Of a DNA stretch of 64,000 nt, positions 44,257-52,140 are shown piece after piece. This stretch comes from Paenibacillus sp. VTT E-133291 (lineage in GTDB: Bacteria > Bacillota > Bacilli > Paenibacillales > Paenibacillaceae): positions 1 to 64,000 of the forward strand of contig NZ_NFVA01000014.1 in NCBI RefSeq assembly GCF_002264395.1, read 5' to 3'. Numbering within the stretch: the stretch's first letter is position 1; each line of letters begins with the position of its first letter. The position numbers were made by a program, and so were the translations under genes. The notes under the pieces are model-generated. The model ran no database searches, was not told the DNA's origin, and saw only the letters and a program-made list of their open reading frames with translations.

Positions 44257-45897
44257 ATGCGCAAAAAAGTTATCGGAAGAATTTGCAGTACAATTATGGT
44301 TTGCAGTCTGCTTGCAGCAGGGAACGGAACGGCCTATGCCAGTGGCGCCAATAACTCTGATGCGCCTACAAACAAAACGGTCAAGAACGTGATCCTGTTT
44401 ATTACGGATGGGATGAGCTTGTCCGATGTGAACTTGGCCAGATGGTATCAGGGAGGGCAGGCGCTTACGATGGACAAGTATTTCAGCGGGCTGGTGAGAA
44501 CCTACTCTACGGATTCACTTACCACAGATTCCGCTGCGGGAGCTACGGCTTATGCCACAGGCCATAAGGTCAAGAGTGAGACGGTATCCATACTGCCCGA
44601 CCGAATCACGATGCCGTTCGTGGATGCAGTTAAGCCAGAGGACGTGAACAAACCTCTGCTTACAATTATGGATGCAGCGAGAATGGCAGGGAAAAGTACA
44701 GGAACGGTATTTACTTGTGAATTAACGGATGCGACGCCGGCTACATTTTTAAGTCATGCATATACGCGTGACAATGCGCAGTCAATTGCAGAACAGATGG
44801 TCTACAGTGGTGTAGATGTTCTTCTTGGGGGTGGGTCCGGGTATTTGGTACCCGGCAAAGAAGATATTAACCGCAAGGATGGAGAAGATTTAACCAAAGT
44901 CTTGAAATCAAATGGGTATGAATACGTAACGGATAAAGCAGGTTTAATGAATTCTAAAACGAATAAAATCTGGGGTCTGTTCAACCCCGAAGCACTGGAT
45001 GCTGATTTTGACCTGAACCCGCAAAAGCAACCGAGCCTTGCTGAAATGACCAAAGTTGCTGTAGGGAAGTTGTCACAGAACGAGAAAGGTTTCATTCTGA
45101 TGGTCGAAGCAAGTCAGATTGACTGGTATGGTCATGATAACGATCCGGTGGGGATTATGAGTGAGACATTAGCGTTTGATAAAGCCTTCAAAGCCGCTGT
45201 TGACTTTGCAGAAAAAGACGGAAATACAGCAGTCTTGTCCGTTTCAGATCATGCTACTGGCGGGCTCAATATGACGAACTATGATTCTACTAAAGACCTA
45301 GTCTCCGTGATGAAGAAAGCAAAGCATACCAGTTATTACATTGAAGACAGTATTAATGAGAACAATTTCAAAAAGGTCCTTGCGGATAATTATGGACTTA
45401 GTGATTTAACCAAAGAAGAAGCGGATCAAGTCAGATTAGGTATGAAGGATAACCTTTCGCCGGTCATCGGTAAAATCTTGGGAAATAAGATAGGCGTAAC
45501 CTTCTCTACGGATGATCACACATCGGAAGAAGTCGGATTGTTCGCCTACCATCCGGCTAATTATAAACCGACCGATTTCGTGAACAGCGGTGTAATCCAG
45601 AATACGGATGTGAATAAGTATATTCAAGAAGTAACCGGACTAAATCTGGCTGAGCTTCAGGATACGCTGTACGTATCCAGTGATAAATTCATGTCCAAAG
45701 GAGCTACGATCACCCTAGACAAGACCGATAAGACGAATCCGGTGGTTGTAGTGAAAAAAGCAGGTCAGGTTCTCAAGCTGCCTATTGATAAAAACATCGC
45801 CATTCTGGATGGCAAAACAACGAAACTCAATGTGCTGACGGTAATGATTAAGGATAAAGTGTGGGTTTCGCAGGATGCCGTAGACTTGATTCTCTGA
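44257..45897 (+). CDS. Secreted alkaline phosphatase (PhoA family) with C-terminal stalk domain
   Basis: 546 residues; AGAGGAGG precedes the ATG. Signal peptide MRKKVIGRICSTIMVCSLLAAGNGTAYA. Metal and catalytic residues: ILFITDGMSL (metal), TTDSAAGATAYATGHK with nucleophile Ser92, and later EASQIDWYGHDND, VLSVSDHATGG and STDDHTSEE. The C-terminal ~65 residues (GATITLDKTDK, KLNVLTVMIKDKVWVSQDAVDLIL) look like a partial copper-amine-oxidase-N stalk domain, as in the protein at 3889-5007. Role: extracellular hydrolysis of phosphomonoesters for phosphate supply. Monocistronic; a strong terminator follows about 50 bp later. Confidence 0.93.
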   Translation: MRKKVIGRICSTIMVCSLLAAGNGTAYASGANNSDAPTNKTVKNVILFITDGMSLSDVNLARWYQGGQALTMDKYFSGLVRTYSTDSLTTDSAAGATAYATGHKVKSETVSILPDRITMPFVDAVKPEDVNKPLLTIMDAARMAGKSTGTVFTCELTDATPATFLSHAYTRDNAQSIAEQMVYSGVDVLLGGGSGYLVPGKEDINRKDGEDLTKVLKSNGYEYVTDKAGLMNSKTNKIWGLFNPEALDADFDLNPQKQPSLAEMTKVAVGKLSQNEKGFILMVEASQIDWYGHDNDPVGIMSETLAFDKAFKAAVDFAEKDGNTAVLSVSDHATGGLNMTNYDSTKDLVSVMKKAKHTSYYIEDSINENNFKKVLADNYGLSDLTKEEADQVRLGMKDNLSPVIGKILGNKIGVTFSTDDHTSEEVGLFAYHPANYKPTDFVNSGVIQNTDVNKYIQEVTGLNLAELQDTLYVSSDKFMSKGATITLDKTDKTNPVVVVKKAGQVLKLPIDKNIAILDGKTTKLNVLTVMIKDKVWVSQDAVDLIL

Positions 45898-45929
45898 TTA
45901 TTAAAGTTTAGGGTATGATTCTTCGCCGA

Positions 45930-45948
45930 AAAGTTAAAGCGCTTAAAC
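45930..45948. promoter_or_regulatory. Second copy of the LacI/cre-like 19-mer
   Basis: AAAGTTAAAGCGCTTAAAC is identical to the element at 34855-34873 in the chitosanase leader. Here it follows the alkaline phosphatase stop codon by about 35 bp and abuts a terminator, with no gene start for 500 bp. Either a remnant of a lost promoter or a roadblock/auxiliary site. Confidence 0.45.
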
Positions 45949-45981
45949 CCAAAAACCCCTTATAAAAAAGGGGTTTTTGGG
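45948..45981 (+). terminator. Intrinsic terminator of the alkaline phosphatase gene
   Basis: Perfect 14-bp stem CCCAAAAACCCCTT (45948-45961) / AAGGGGTTTTTGGG (45968-45981) with a 6-nt loop. The right arm contains the T-run. Confidence 0.8.
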
Positions 45982-46148
45982 TTGGGAAAAGAAATTTCGA
46001 CTTGAATTGGAATCAGGAAAGTGAGTGATCGTGAAAATCTCCCCGCGGGAGGCTTTTGAATACATACCAAGGAAGTACATCTGAAGGTTTTTAGATTGAG
46101 CCCAACAATAGGAAGTTAATTTTTTCGTTAATAAGAATTGACTTTCAC

Positions 46149-46197
46149 ACTACCTGTAACTACAATAGTTACAGGTAGTAGTAACAGTCCCTGTTAC
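46149..46197. promoter_or_regulatory. Tandem inverted repeats, candidate regulator operator
   Basis: Perfect 13-bp inverted repeat ACTACCTGTAACT (46149-46161) / AGTTACAGGTAGT (46167-46179) with a 5-nt centre. A second repeat, GTAACAG-TCC-CTGTTAC (46181-46197), shares the GTTACAG half-site. This looks like a two-site operator for a dimeric regulator such as HxlR/MarR types that control azoreductase genes; no such regulator gene is in the window. Confidence 0.55.
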
Positions 46198-46198
46198 A

Positions 46199-46422
46199 GA
46201 TAAAAAAGCACTTCATACTCAAGCACCTGGTGCTTTCTACTCTGAAGGTCCAGCTGAAGAACTAGAGAGGGGGCATCTCCATTTTTAGGTAATAAAGAAT
46301 TTTTTTGGCGTCCCTTCTTTTGAAGCAATAGATGTTGAAGGGCATAATAAGGCGCTGAAAAAGCACAATAGATTAAAGAAGATGCAATTCTACGCGCTAA
46401 AAAGTTAGCAGAGAATTTCTAA
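46199..46422 (+). pseudogene. FMN-dependent azoreductase (AzoR) C-terminal remnant 1
   Basis: Reads [20 protein letters not shown], then a TAG stop within RGHLHF*VIKNFFGV, then SFEAIDVEGHNK, after which a one-base loss shifts the frame to KEDAILRAKKLAENF and a normal stop at 46420. This is the conserved C-terminal region of azoreductases (YSEGP, FFGV, VEGxN, C-terminal AKxLA). The N-terminal half is missing. A palindromic operator sits directly upstream. Confidence 0.75.
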
Positions 46423-46470
46423 GTAACAGCGAGACTGCTTAATAATAAAAAATAAAGGTAGGCGTTTTTA

Positions 46471-47091
46471 ATGGAGATAAAACAAGACACCCTTATATAT
46501 ATATGGGATGCATATTGTGGATGGTGCTATGGATTTTCAGAAAGTATTAAAGGGTTTCACAAAAATCACCCTGAAATTCCGTTAACTGTTTTATCCGGAG
46601 GATTATTTTTAGATAATCTGCCAATAAAAAAATTCTCATATATATCAGAAGGTAATAAAAGAATAAATGAACTTACTGGTGCGGAATTTGGTCCTTCATA
46701 TCAGGCGTTGTTGTCAGAAGGTACTTTTACAATGAATTCAAAGGATGCTGCAATTGGCTTTTCAGCTTTACGTTCATTAGCACCGAACCGTTTATTAGAA
46801 TTTACTTCTGCCATGCAAAAAGCGTTTTATTATAATGGAAAAAGTCTGAGTGACCCTGAAACATATCGTAAGATAGCTATGGATCATCATTTGGATCCTG
46901 AACAAGTACTAGAGCGACTAAAATCTCAAGAAACTATAATAGATGTTCAAAATGATTTCAACACGGTTCAACAACTTGGTATAAATAGCTACCCCTCTTT
47001 ACTTCTACACAAGGATAACCAATTAATTACTATTGGTGGCGGAGTAATGACGTCGGATAAAATTGAAGCACGTTTTAAAGATTGTTATTAA
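46471..47091 (+). CDS. DsbA-family (FrnE-like) thioredoxin-fold protein
   Basis: 206 residues; AAAGGTAGG lies upstream. The thioredoxin fold carries CGWC in WDAYCGWCYGF at the N-terminus and a cis-Pro loop SYPSLLL near residue 174. The central helical insert (LTGAEFGPSYQALL onward) is characteristic of cytoplasmic FrnE-type DsbA proteins, and no signal peptide is present, so it is cytoplasmic. It may act as a disulfide/dithiol oxidoreductase in thiol or quinone stress. It lies between two azoreductase gene remnants and leads into an MBL-fold gene and an NTF2-like gene. Confidence 0.88.
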   Translation: MEIKQDTLIYIWDAYCGWCYGFSESIKGFHKNHPEIPLTVLSGGLFLDNLPIKKFSYISEGNKRINELTGAEFGPSYQALLSEGTFTMNSKDAAIGFSALRSLAPNRLLEFTSAMQKAFYYNGKSLSDPETYRKIAMDHHLDPEQVLERLKSQETIIDVQNDFNTVQQLGINSYPSLLLHKDNQLITIGGGVMTSDKIEARFKDCY

Positions 47092-47134
47092 GGATTTTAA
47101 TTTAAGGTATAAAACATTTATCATTCCACAGAAT

Positions 47135-47209
47135 ATATCGGCTGAGAGGAAGAATAAAGCTCCTGAAAAAGCGTTAGAAATTAAAGATGGTTCAATAAAA
47201 AGGAGATAA
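47135..47209 (+). pseudogene. FMN-dependent azoreductase C-terminal remnant 2
   Basis: The frame reading SAERKNKAPEKALEIKDGSIKR then TAA lines up with remnant 1 (VEGHNKA.PEKA..IKEDAI.RA). Only about 24 codons are recognisable. Its end supplies the AAAAGGAG ribosome site of the MBL-fold gene. Two such remnants on either side of the DsbA-like gene imply duplication or rearrangement. Confidence 0.55.
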
Positions 47210-47215
47210 AATTCT

Positions 47216-48037
47216 ATGTTTAAAACAATCGAAATAAATCAAAATGATGTGAAATTGACGATATTTAGTTCTGAAGAAAAAAGTTTTATGGTGACTGCAA
47301 CCTTAGTTGAAAAAGCAGGACATGCATTCTTAATAAATGCGAAATTTACTCAATCCGATTCGAAAGAAATTGTTGATTTCCTAAATGAAAATAACTTGTC
47401 TTTAGATAAAATTTTTATTATTCATGGAGATCCGGACTACTATTTTGGGTTAGAAAGTATTAAAGCAGCTTATCCAGAAGCCATTGCGTATGCCACAGAA
47501 TCTACTGTTGAACATATTGTTCATTCTGTTTTAGGTAAATTAAAAGTTTGGAAAGATGCACTTGGAGAAAACGCGCCAAGTAATGTTGTATTGCCTCAAG
47601 TATTTGCAGAAAAAACTATTGACTTTCAAGGTTTAACATTTGAACTTGTAGGTTTAGATAATTACAGAACTAGCTTATTTAACAGAGAATTAAAATTATT
47701 GATTGGTGGCATTGAAATATTCAACGAAATACATGTTTTCTTAGCAGATACTAGCTCAAAAGAAGCAATGGAAGCTTGGATTGAGAACTTGAAAGTGTTA
47801 CAAGGATTAAATGCTAATATAATCGTACCAAGCCATGGTTCAATAGAAAAATCCTTAGATAATCAAGCCCTTATTGCAACTAGCAATTATCTGAAAACTG
47901 CAATTAAAGCCTCTGAAGAAAGTAAAACTTCTACGGATTTTGTTGCAAAACTTGAAGCAGCATATCCAGGCTATGCAAATAAAGGCGTATTAGAATTAAG
48001 TGCAAAAGTTGTAACGAAAGAAATTCCTTGGGGGTAA
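47216..48037 (+). CDS. MBL-fold protein with altered metal site
   Basis: 273 residues; start behind AAAAGGAG. It has the metallo-beta-lactamase-fold pattern: KIFIIHGDPDYYFGLE in place of the HxHxDH block, the GLDNYRTS strand, and NIIVPSHGSIEKSL near residue 205 for the second histidine region. The first motif is HGDPDYYFG: relatives usually read HxDPDHYFG or HxHPDHYFG, so a tyrosine replaces a metal-ligating histidine. Catalytic competence is therefore doubtful. Followed 4 nt later by an NTF2-like gene, so they form an operon. AT-rich. Confidence 0.8.
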   Translation: MFKTIEINQNDVKLTIFSSEEKSFMVTATLVEKAGHAFLINAKFTQSDSKEIVDFLNENNLSLDKIFIIHGDPDYYFGLESIKAAYPEAIAYATESTVEHIVHSVLGKLKVWKDALGENAPSNVVLPQVFAEKTIDFQGLTFELVGLDNYRTSLFNRELKLLIGGIEIFNEIHVFLADTSSKEAMEAWIENLKVLQGLNANIIVPSHGSIEKSLDNQALIATSNYLKTAIKASEESKTSTDFVAKLEAAYPGYANKGVLELSAKVVTKEIPWG

Positions 48038-48041
48038 TGTT

Positions 48042-48440
48042 ATGAATATTTATCAAAAATTATTACATGAAACGTATGTATTAACCGGTGAAGGAAAATT
48101 GGATGCCTTCAAAATGTATTTAAGTGATAATGTATCTTGGACAGAAGCTGCTGGATTTCCTTATGCGGGTACTTATGTAGGTCCAGATGAAGTAGTGAAA
48201 AACGTACATGAACGCCTTGGAACCGAATGGGATGGCTATTCTGCAAAAGATGAAATCTATGCGTTTAATAATAACACTGTTATCGTCTACGGAAAATATA
48301 GTGGGACGTATAAAGCAACAGGAAAATCATTTATAGCAGACTTTTGCCATCTATATGAATTTGATGAGAATGATAAGGTTAATAAATTTATTCAAATCGT
48401 GGACAGCGCAACTGTCAATAATGCATTAAGTTCAAATTAG
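48042..48440 (+). CDS. SnoaL-like/NTF2-fold protein
   Basis: 132 residues, 4 nt after the MBL-fold gene with GGGGG as a ribosome site. One compact domain: helical start (LLHETYVLTGEGKLDAFKMYLSDNVSWTEAAGFPYAG, region only), then beta sheet (IYAFNNNTVIVYGKYSGTYKATGKSF, FCHLYEFDENDKVNKFIQIVDS). It matches the SnoaL/NTF2 cone fold, which can bind small hydrophobic molecules or act as an isomerase. Together with the DsbA-like and MBL-fold proteins it resembles gene sets induced by reactive electrophiles or quinones; that link is inference. Confidence 0.8.
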   Translation: MNIYQKLLHETYVLTGEGKLDAFKMYLSDNVSWTEAAGFPYAGTYVGPDEVVKNVHERLGTEWDGYSAKDEIYAFNNNTVIVYGKYSGTYKATGKSFIADFCHLYEFDENDKVNKFIQIVDSATVNNALSSN

Positions 48441-48464
48441 TTGTTTGTAACTTAATTTGTATAC

Positions 48465-48505
48465 GGGGTAGCGGCAGGATAACCGCATTTTCCTGACGCT
48501 ACCCC
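48465..48505 (+). terminator. Hairpin after the MBL/NTF2 operon
   Basis: Stem GGGGTAGCG (48465-48473) / CGCTACCCC (48497-48505) with an inner CAGGA/TCCTG helix. No T-run; probably a transcript-end or stabilising structure. Confidence 0.55.
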
Positions 48506-48549
48506 ATCGCTATCAAGCTAAGGTTTTACACTACCTATAAAGCAAAAAG

Positions 48550-48595
48550 ACGTTATCCTCTCTATAGAATTTTTGGAAAGGATGGCGTTTTTTTA
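48550..48595 (+). terminator. Intrinsic terminator
   Basis: Stem ACGTTATCCT (48550-48559) / AGGATGGCGT (48579-48588), closed with two G-U pairs, followed by seven Ts. It terminates transcripts leaving the operon at 46.4-48.4 kb. Confidence 0.75.
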
Positions 48596-48762
48596 TGAAT
48601 TTTTCGATTCTTGACGAACTTCCGGTAAAGATGCACGCTGCAACTGAGGATAAAGATATCACGATGAGACAAATTCATCGAACATGCGGTTCAACCGTTG
48701 GTGTGAACAGAGCGATAAGATTGACCACGAAGCTGTTAAAAGTGGATGAAAACGATGCTTAA
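48595..48762 (+). CDS. Doubtful 55-residue ORF
   Basis: ATG 48595 follows the T-run of the terminator, and its only ribosome site (AAAGGA) lies inside that hairpin. The product reads MNFSILDELPVKMHAATEDKD followed by basic residues and an acidic tail. No recognised family. Composition is plausible but the position argues against expression; it may be a gene remnant. Confidence 0.2.
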   Translation: MNFSILDELPVKMHAATEDKDITMRQIHRTCGSTVGVNRAIRLTTKLLKVDENDA

Positions 48763-48814
48763 TTGGAAAAATGAGAACATCAACTACCATCGCTGCCCAA
48801 GTTAGCGAGAGTTT

Positions 48815-49861
48815 TTATCGTTTTGTAGTTTGTTTTGTTCCATAGGTCAACAAGCGCCAACCCTTTTCTAAGGGTCCCATAGAAAAGAACTTGAACCAGA
48901 TGGTACTAAAAATGATTTGAATCAAATAAATCAGAACAGCGATGTAGAGAATATCTTTTGGTGAGACGACTTCGAGACCTATAATTGAAATGATTGCTGT
49001 CCCTATAATGCTTTGAGCTACATAATTTGTAAATGCCATTTGACCAACTCGTGCTATGGGTCTCAAAATTTTCACGATATGTTTATTCTCTAATAGTAGA
49101 AATAATGTGGTTAAGTAAAACAAAGTGGTTGGAAGTGACCCTATGGCTGTAACTGAATCTACATAGCTGTTCCCGCTTTGAGAAGCGTTCCAAATCCATA
49201 ATGAGAAACCAACGAACAAAAGAAAAGATACAATCTGAATCCATCTAATCGGTTTGTACAATTGTTGTATGCGTGTCAGCCAACCTGATTTTGCGGTTAA
49301 AAAGCCAGTTAAAAACATGATGAAGATTTGTATAGCGTCATTAGAAAACAGATCTAACACAGTTGATAACACCCCAAGTGAGGGTGAAAATATTGTTGAC
49401 ATCAGGCAAAGGATATAAATTAATGTCATGCCAACAAGCCATTTTTTAAGGGTAGAAATCTTCGCGTAATAAAAAGGGATCAACAACAATCCGATAATGG
49501 CGTAAGCGGGTAGAATCGATCCCCAAAAGATAAATATATGAATGATTCCCATCAGCAAGAGGATTAGTAAACGTCTAGCCATACGCTTTCTTGGTTGATC
49601 TCCCCGGCTTTCAGCTCTTGAGGCGAAAATGTACAGGCCTACTCCAAAAAGGAATGAAAAAATAGAAAAGAATTTTTTTTGTACGAAGATGGTGATTAAA
49701 GTACTGATGATTCCATTAATGCCACTATAGTCTGGCAAGGGATCTCCTTCCATAATAAGTTTAAAGCCCCCAACATTTATAAGCAGTATGCCAAAAAGAG
49801 CAAGTCCGCGAATGATGTCGAGTGAAATAATTCTTTCTTTTTGTGAGATGGAGGGGTTCAT
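48815..49861 (-). CDS. DUF418-family membrane protein (YeiB-like)
   Basis: 348 residues; AAAGGAG lies before the ATG. Multi-helix membrane protein with the family motifs RIISLDIIRGLALFGILLINVG near the N-terminus, FSIFSFLFGVGLYIF and, near the C-terminus, GRVGQMAFTNYVAQSIIG-like sequence (IARVGQMAFTNYVAQS) and a final GPLEKGWR-type end (SMGPLEKGWRLLTYG). DUF418 proteins are related to the acyltransferase 3 fold; no catalytic role is established. Its promoter carries the same TGTAAxGTT direct repeat as the ABC operon at 51.4 kb, so it is probably a member of the same response regulator regulon. Confidence 0.85.
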   Translation of the reverse strand: MNPSISQKERIISLDIIRGLALFGILLINVGGFKLIMEGDPLPDYSGINGIISTLITIFVQKKFFSIFSFLFGVGLYIFASRAESRGDQPRKRMARRLLILLLMGIIHIFIFWGSILPAYAIIGLLLIPFYYAKISTLKKWLVGMTLIYILCLMSTIFSPSLGVLSTVLDLFSNDAIQIFIMFLTGFLTAKSGWLTRIQQLYKPIRWIQIVSFLLFVGFSLWIWNASQSGNSYVDSVTAIGSLPTTLFYLTTLFLLLENKHIVKILRPIARVGQMAFTNYVAQSIIGTAIISIIGLEVVSPKDILYIAVLIYLIQIIFSTIWFKFFSMGPLEKGWRLLTYGTKQTTKR

Positions 49862-49915
49862 TATAGTTCTCCTTTGAAAATAATTTTATTTGCCTAGAAG
49901 TCACTATAAGTTGCG

Positions 49916-49946
49916 AACCTTACATTAAATGAATGTCAACATTACA
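49916..49946 (-). promoter_or_regulatory. Direct repeat TGTAAtGTT-N13-TGTAAgGTT upstream of the DUF418 gene
   Basis: On the - strand, TGTAATGTT (49946-49938) and TGTAAGGTT (49924-49916) are 22 bp apart, two helical turns. A TATAGT -10-like box follows at the same distance as in the ABC promoter. This is the geometry of an OmpR-type response regulator site. See the matching element at 51298-51328. Confidence 0.65.
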
Positions 49947-50044
49947 GAATCCTTAAATCTGATAAAATGTTCCAACTCCAGTTGAATTAGAATCCGTTTT
50001 ATGGTTAATATGAATACTAAATAATTATGGGGTGTGAACTAGAA

Positions 50045-51196
50045 ATGTCAGCATATACGCAACCAATCTTTGTGGCAGCGATCTTTTTTGTTGTTTTAGC
50101 ATTCGCCTTATTTATCCCATGGCTCGTGTATACCTATAGAAAGTTTAATTATCTGCCTTTTTCAACTACATTAATTTCGTTTTCATTTATCTTTTACTTT
50201 CTAGCAGCGTTATTTTTAGTTTTGTTGCCGTTGCCAGAAACACGCAATACTTGTTCGCTACAAAAACCGGGTACACAACACTATTCCCTTATACCTTTTC
50301 AATTTATTGTGAGTACCTTTGATAATAGTGGTGTAGTTCTGTCACAGCCTGCAACGTATAGACTGTTATTTAGCCAACCATCGTTCTATCAAGCCTTTTT
50401 TAATTTTTTGCTGTTATTACCTTTTGGTGTTTATTTGCGATACTTTTTTCAAGACAAGAAACACTGGAAGAAAGCGCTAGGGATCACCTTCTCACTAACA
50501 TTATTTTATGAGGTCACACAGGTAACCGGCATTTACGGAATTTATAATTGCCCTTATCGTATTTTTGATGTGGATGATTTATTGTTGAATACTACTGGCG
50601 GGGTACTGGGATTCTTTATTGCTCCAGCCGTGTTGGCGTTATTCCCCTCCAAAAAGAAAATTAATGAGAAATCAGAAACATTATTGGCTCTTGATGAAGT
50701 GAAAGGGATGTCTGTGTTGCTGGCAGTTATGATTGATATATTTATCAGCAACATAGTGGTTAAAGTGGTGTTGAGTATGACCAACGTGAATATCGTTAGT
50801 GAATTTATTGCGACGACAGTGACGCTTTTTGTAACACTTTTTATAATTCCGTGGATTTGGAACGGAGCGACCATCGGTACGAAAATTATGCGCTATCGCT
50901 ATGACAGTAAATTAAGCCAAAAGGAAACAAACAAGCGATTATTTAAACGCTTTGGTGCGATTTACGCGATATACTTCATAACAGTCATTGCGAATACGTT
51001 AAATAACGTGGAGCTATCAATGGATTCTCCATTTTATAAGGCATCCATATTCTTAACGCTGGGTGCTGGATTGACCTTGTTCATATTATCGATCGTGCTG
51101 TTCATCCATGCGATATTAGTCGTGTTTGGCAAACAGAAACGCCGCTTCTATTTTGATGATGCTTCTGATTTATATACAACGAGAAAAATAATGTAG
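50045..51196 (+). CDS. VanZ-RDD fusion membrane protein
   Basis: 383 residues from ATG 50045; GGGGTG lies about 10 nt upstream, and an in-frame ATG at 50027 lacks a ribosome site. The N-terminal ~200 residues are VanZ-like (TLISFSFIFYFLAALFLVLLPLPE, LLPFGVYLRYFF, FDVDDLLLNTTGGVLGFFI, regions only). The C-terminal part is an RDD domain (LALDEVKGMSVLLAVMIDIFI, WIWNGATIGTKIMRYRYDS). Family role: VanZ proteins give low-level teicoplanin resistance in vanA clusters; RDD function is unknown. Location between the DUF418 gene and the ABC operon suggests a shared cell-envelope stress function. Confidence 0.86.
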   Translation: MSAYTQPIFVAAIFFVVLAFALFIPWLVYTYRKFNYLPFSTTLISFSFIFYFLAALFLVLLPLPETRNTCSLQKPGTQHYSLIPFQFIVSTFDNSGVVLSQPATYRLLFSQPSFYQAFFNFLLLLPFGVYLRYFFQDKKHWKKALGITFSLTLFYEVTQVTGIYGIYNCPYRIFDVDDLLLNTTGGVLGFFIAPAVLALFPSKKKINEKSETLLALDEVKGMSVLLAVMIDIFISNIVVKVVLSMTNVNIVSEFIATTVTLFVTLFIIPWIWNGATIGTKIMRYRYDSKLSQKETNKRLFKRFGAIYAIYFITVIANTLNNVELSMDSPFYKASIFLTLGAGLTLFILSIVLFIHAILVVFGKQKRRFYFDDASDLYTTRKIM

Positions 51197-51234
51197 AACT
51201 CTCGGCTCAAAACTTACCTAAATCTTGAATAAAA

Positions 51235-51279
51235 GGGATACTCCGTAGTCTTAAATGGCTACAGGGTATCCCTTTTTTT
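51235..51279 (+). terminator. Intrinsic terminator
   Basis: Stem GGGATACTC-CGTAG (51235-51248) / CTAC-AGGGTATCCC (51259-51272), followed by TTTTTTTG. Confidence 0.8.
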
Positions 51280-51297
51280 GTGTGGATTTAAGCTTAT

Positions 51298-51328
51298 TGT
51301 AAGGTTGGCATGAATTTGCTGTAAGGTT
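51298..51328 (+). promoter_or_regulatory. Direct repeat TGTAAGGTT-N13-TGTAAGGTT before the ABC operon
   Basis: Exact repeats at 51298-51306 and 51320-51328, spaced 22 bp start to start, precede a TATAGT-like -10 (51338 region) and the ABC ATPase gene. They match the DUF418 promoter element over TGTAAGGTTC, -CA- and TATAGT. Likely binding site of the response regulator encoded at 55886-56587. Confidence 0.7.
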
Positions 51329-51372
51329 CACAGCCTATAGTATAAGTATCAGCAAATTATGAGGTGAAATGA

Positions 51373-52140
51373 ATGGAACCATTGTTAAAAGTTGAAAAAG
51401 TAAAAAAAGTGTATGGGAAGTTAAGTGCTGCTTATACAGCGTTAGAAGATGTATCTTTTGACATTCATGCAGGTGAGTTTGTCGGAATTATGGGCCCTTC
51501 CGGAGCGGGGAAATCAACCTTGCTAAATTTGTTAGCTACTATAGATTCTCCAACTGAAGGCAAGATTTATATGAAGAACAAGAGTATTCATGATATGAAG
51601 GAAGCCGCTTTAGCAGACTTCCGACGTGAACATCTCGGCTTCATCTTCCAAGACTACAATTTACTCGATTCCTTGACTGTAAAGGAAAATATATTGCTTC
51701 CCTTGGCGATTGCTAAAGTTCCAGCAAAGGAAATCAATCATCTCGTGACTCAGATCTCCAAAGTATTTGGGATTGAAGATTTACTGGCAAAATATCCTTA
51801 TCAAATTTCTGGGGGGCAAAAACAAAGAACCGCTGCGGCTAGAGCGCTTGTGACAGAACCTGAGCTAATTTTGGCTGATGAGCCAACAGGTGCGCTTGAC
51901 TCCAAATCAGCAACCGGTTTATTGGAAAGCTTAAGTACGCTAAATGAAAATAACCATTCGACCATTATGATGGTGACCCATGATGCATTTGCCGCAAGCT
52001 TCTGCCGCCGGATTATTTTCATCAAGGATGGTTCCTTTTCAACAGAAATATATCGTCAGGATCAAACACGCAAAGCCTTCTTCCAACAGATTTTAGATGT
52101 TCATGCAGCCATTGGGGGTGAGGTAGATGACGTTATTTAG
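51373..52140 (+). CDS. ABC transporter ATPase (BceA/YxdL-like)
   Basis: 255 residues; GAGGTG site. Walker A GPSGAGKST, Q-loop FQDYNLLD, signature ISGGQKQR, Walker B LILADEPTGALD and H-loop VTHD are all intact. The family belongs to BceAB-type exporters, where the ATPase drives target protection or removal of antimicrobial peptides. The 3' end overlaps the permease gene by 14 nt, so the two are translationally coupled. Directly preceded by the TGTAAGGTT repeat. Confidence 0.93.
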   Translation: MEPLLKVEKVKKVYGKLSAAYTALEDVSFDIHAGEFVGIMGPSGAGKSTLLNLLATIDSPTEGKIYMKNKSIHDMKEAALADFRREHLGFIFQDYNLLDSLTVKENILLPLAIAKVPAKEINHLVTQISKVFGIEDLLAKYPYQISGGQKQRTAAARALVTEPELILADEPTGALDSKSATGLLESLSTLNENNHSTIMMVTHDAFAASFCRRIIFIKDGSFSTEIYRQDQTRKAFFQQILDVHAAIGGEVDDVI

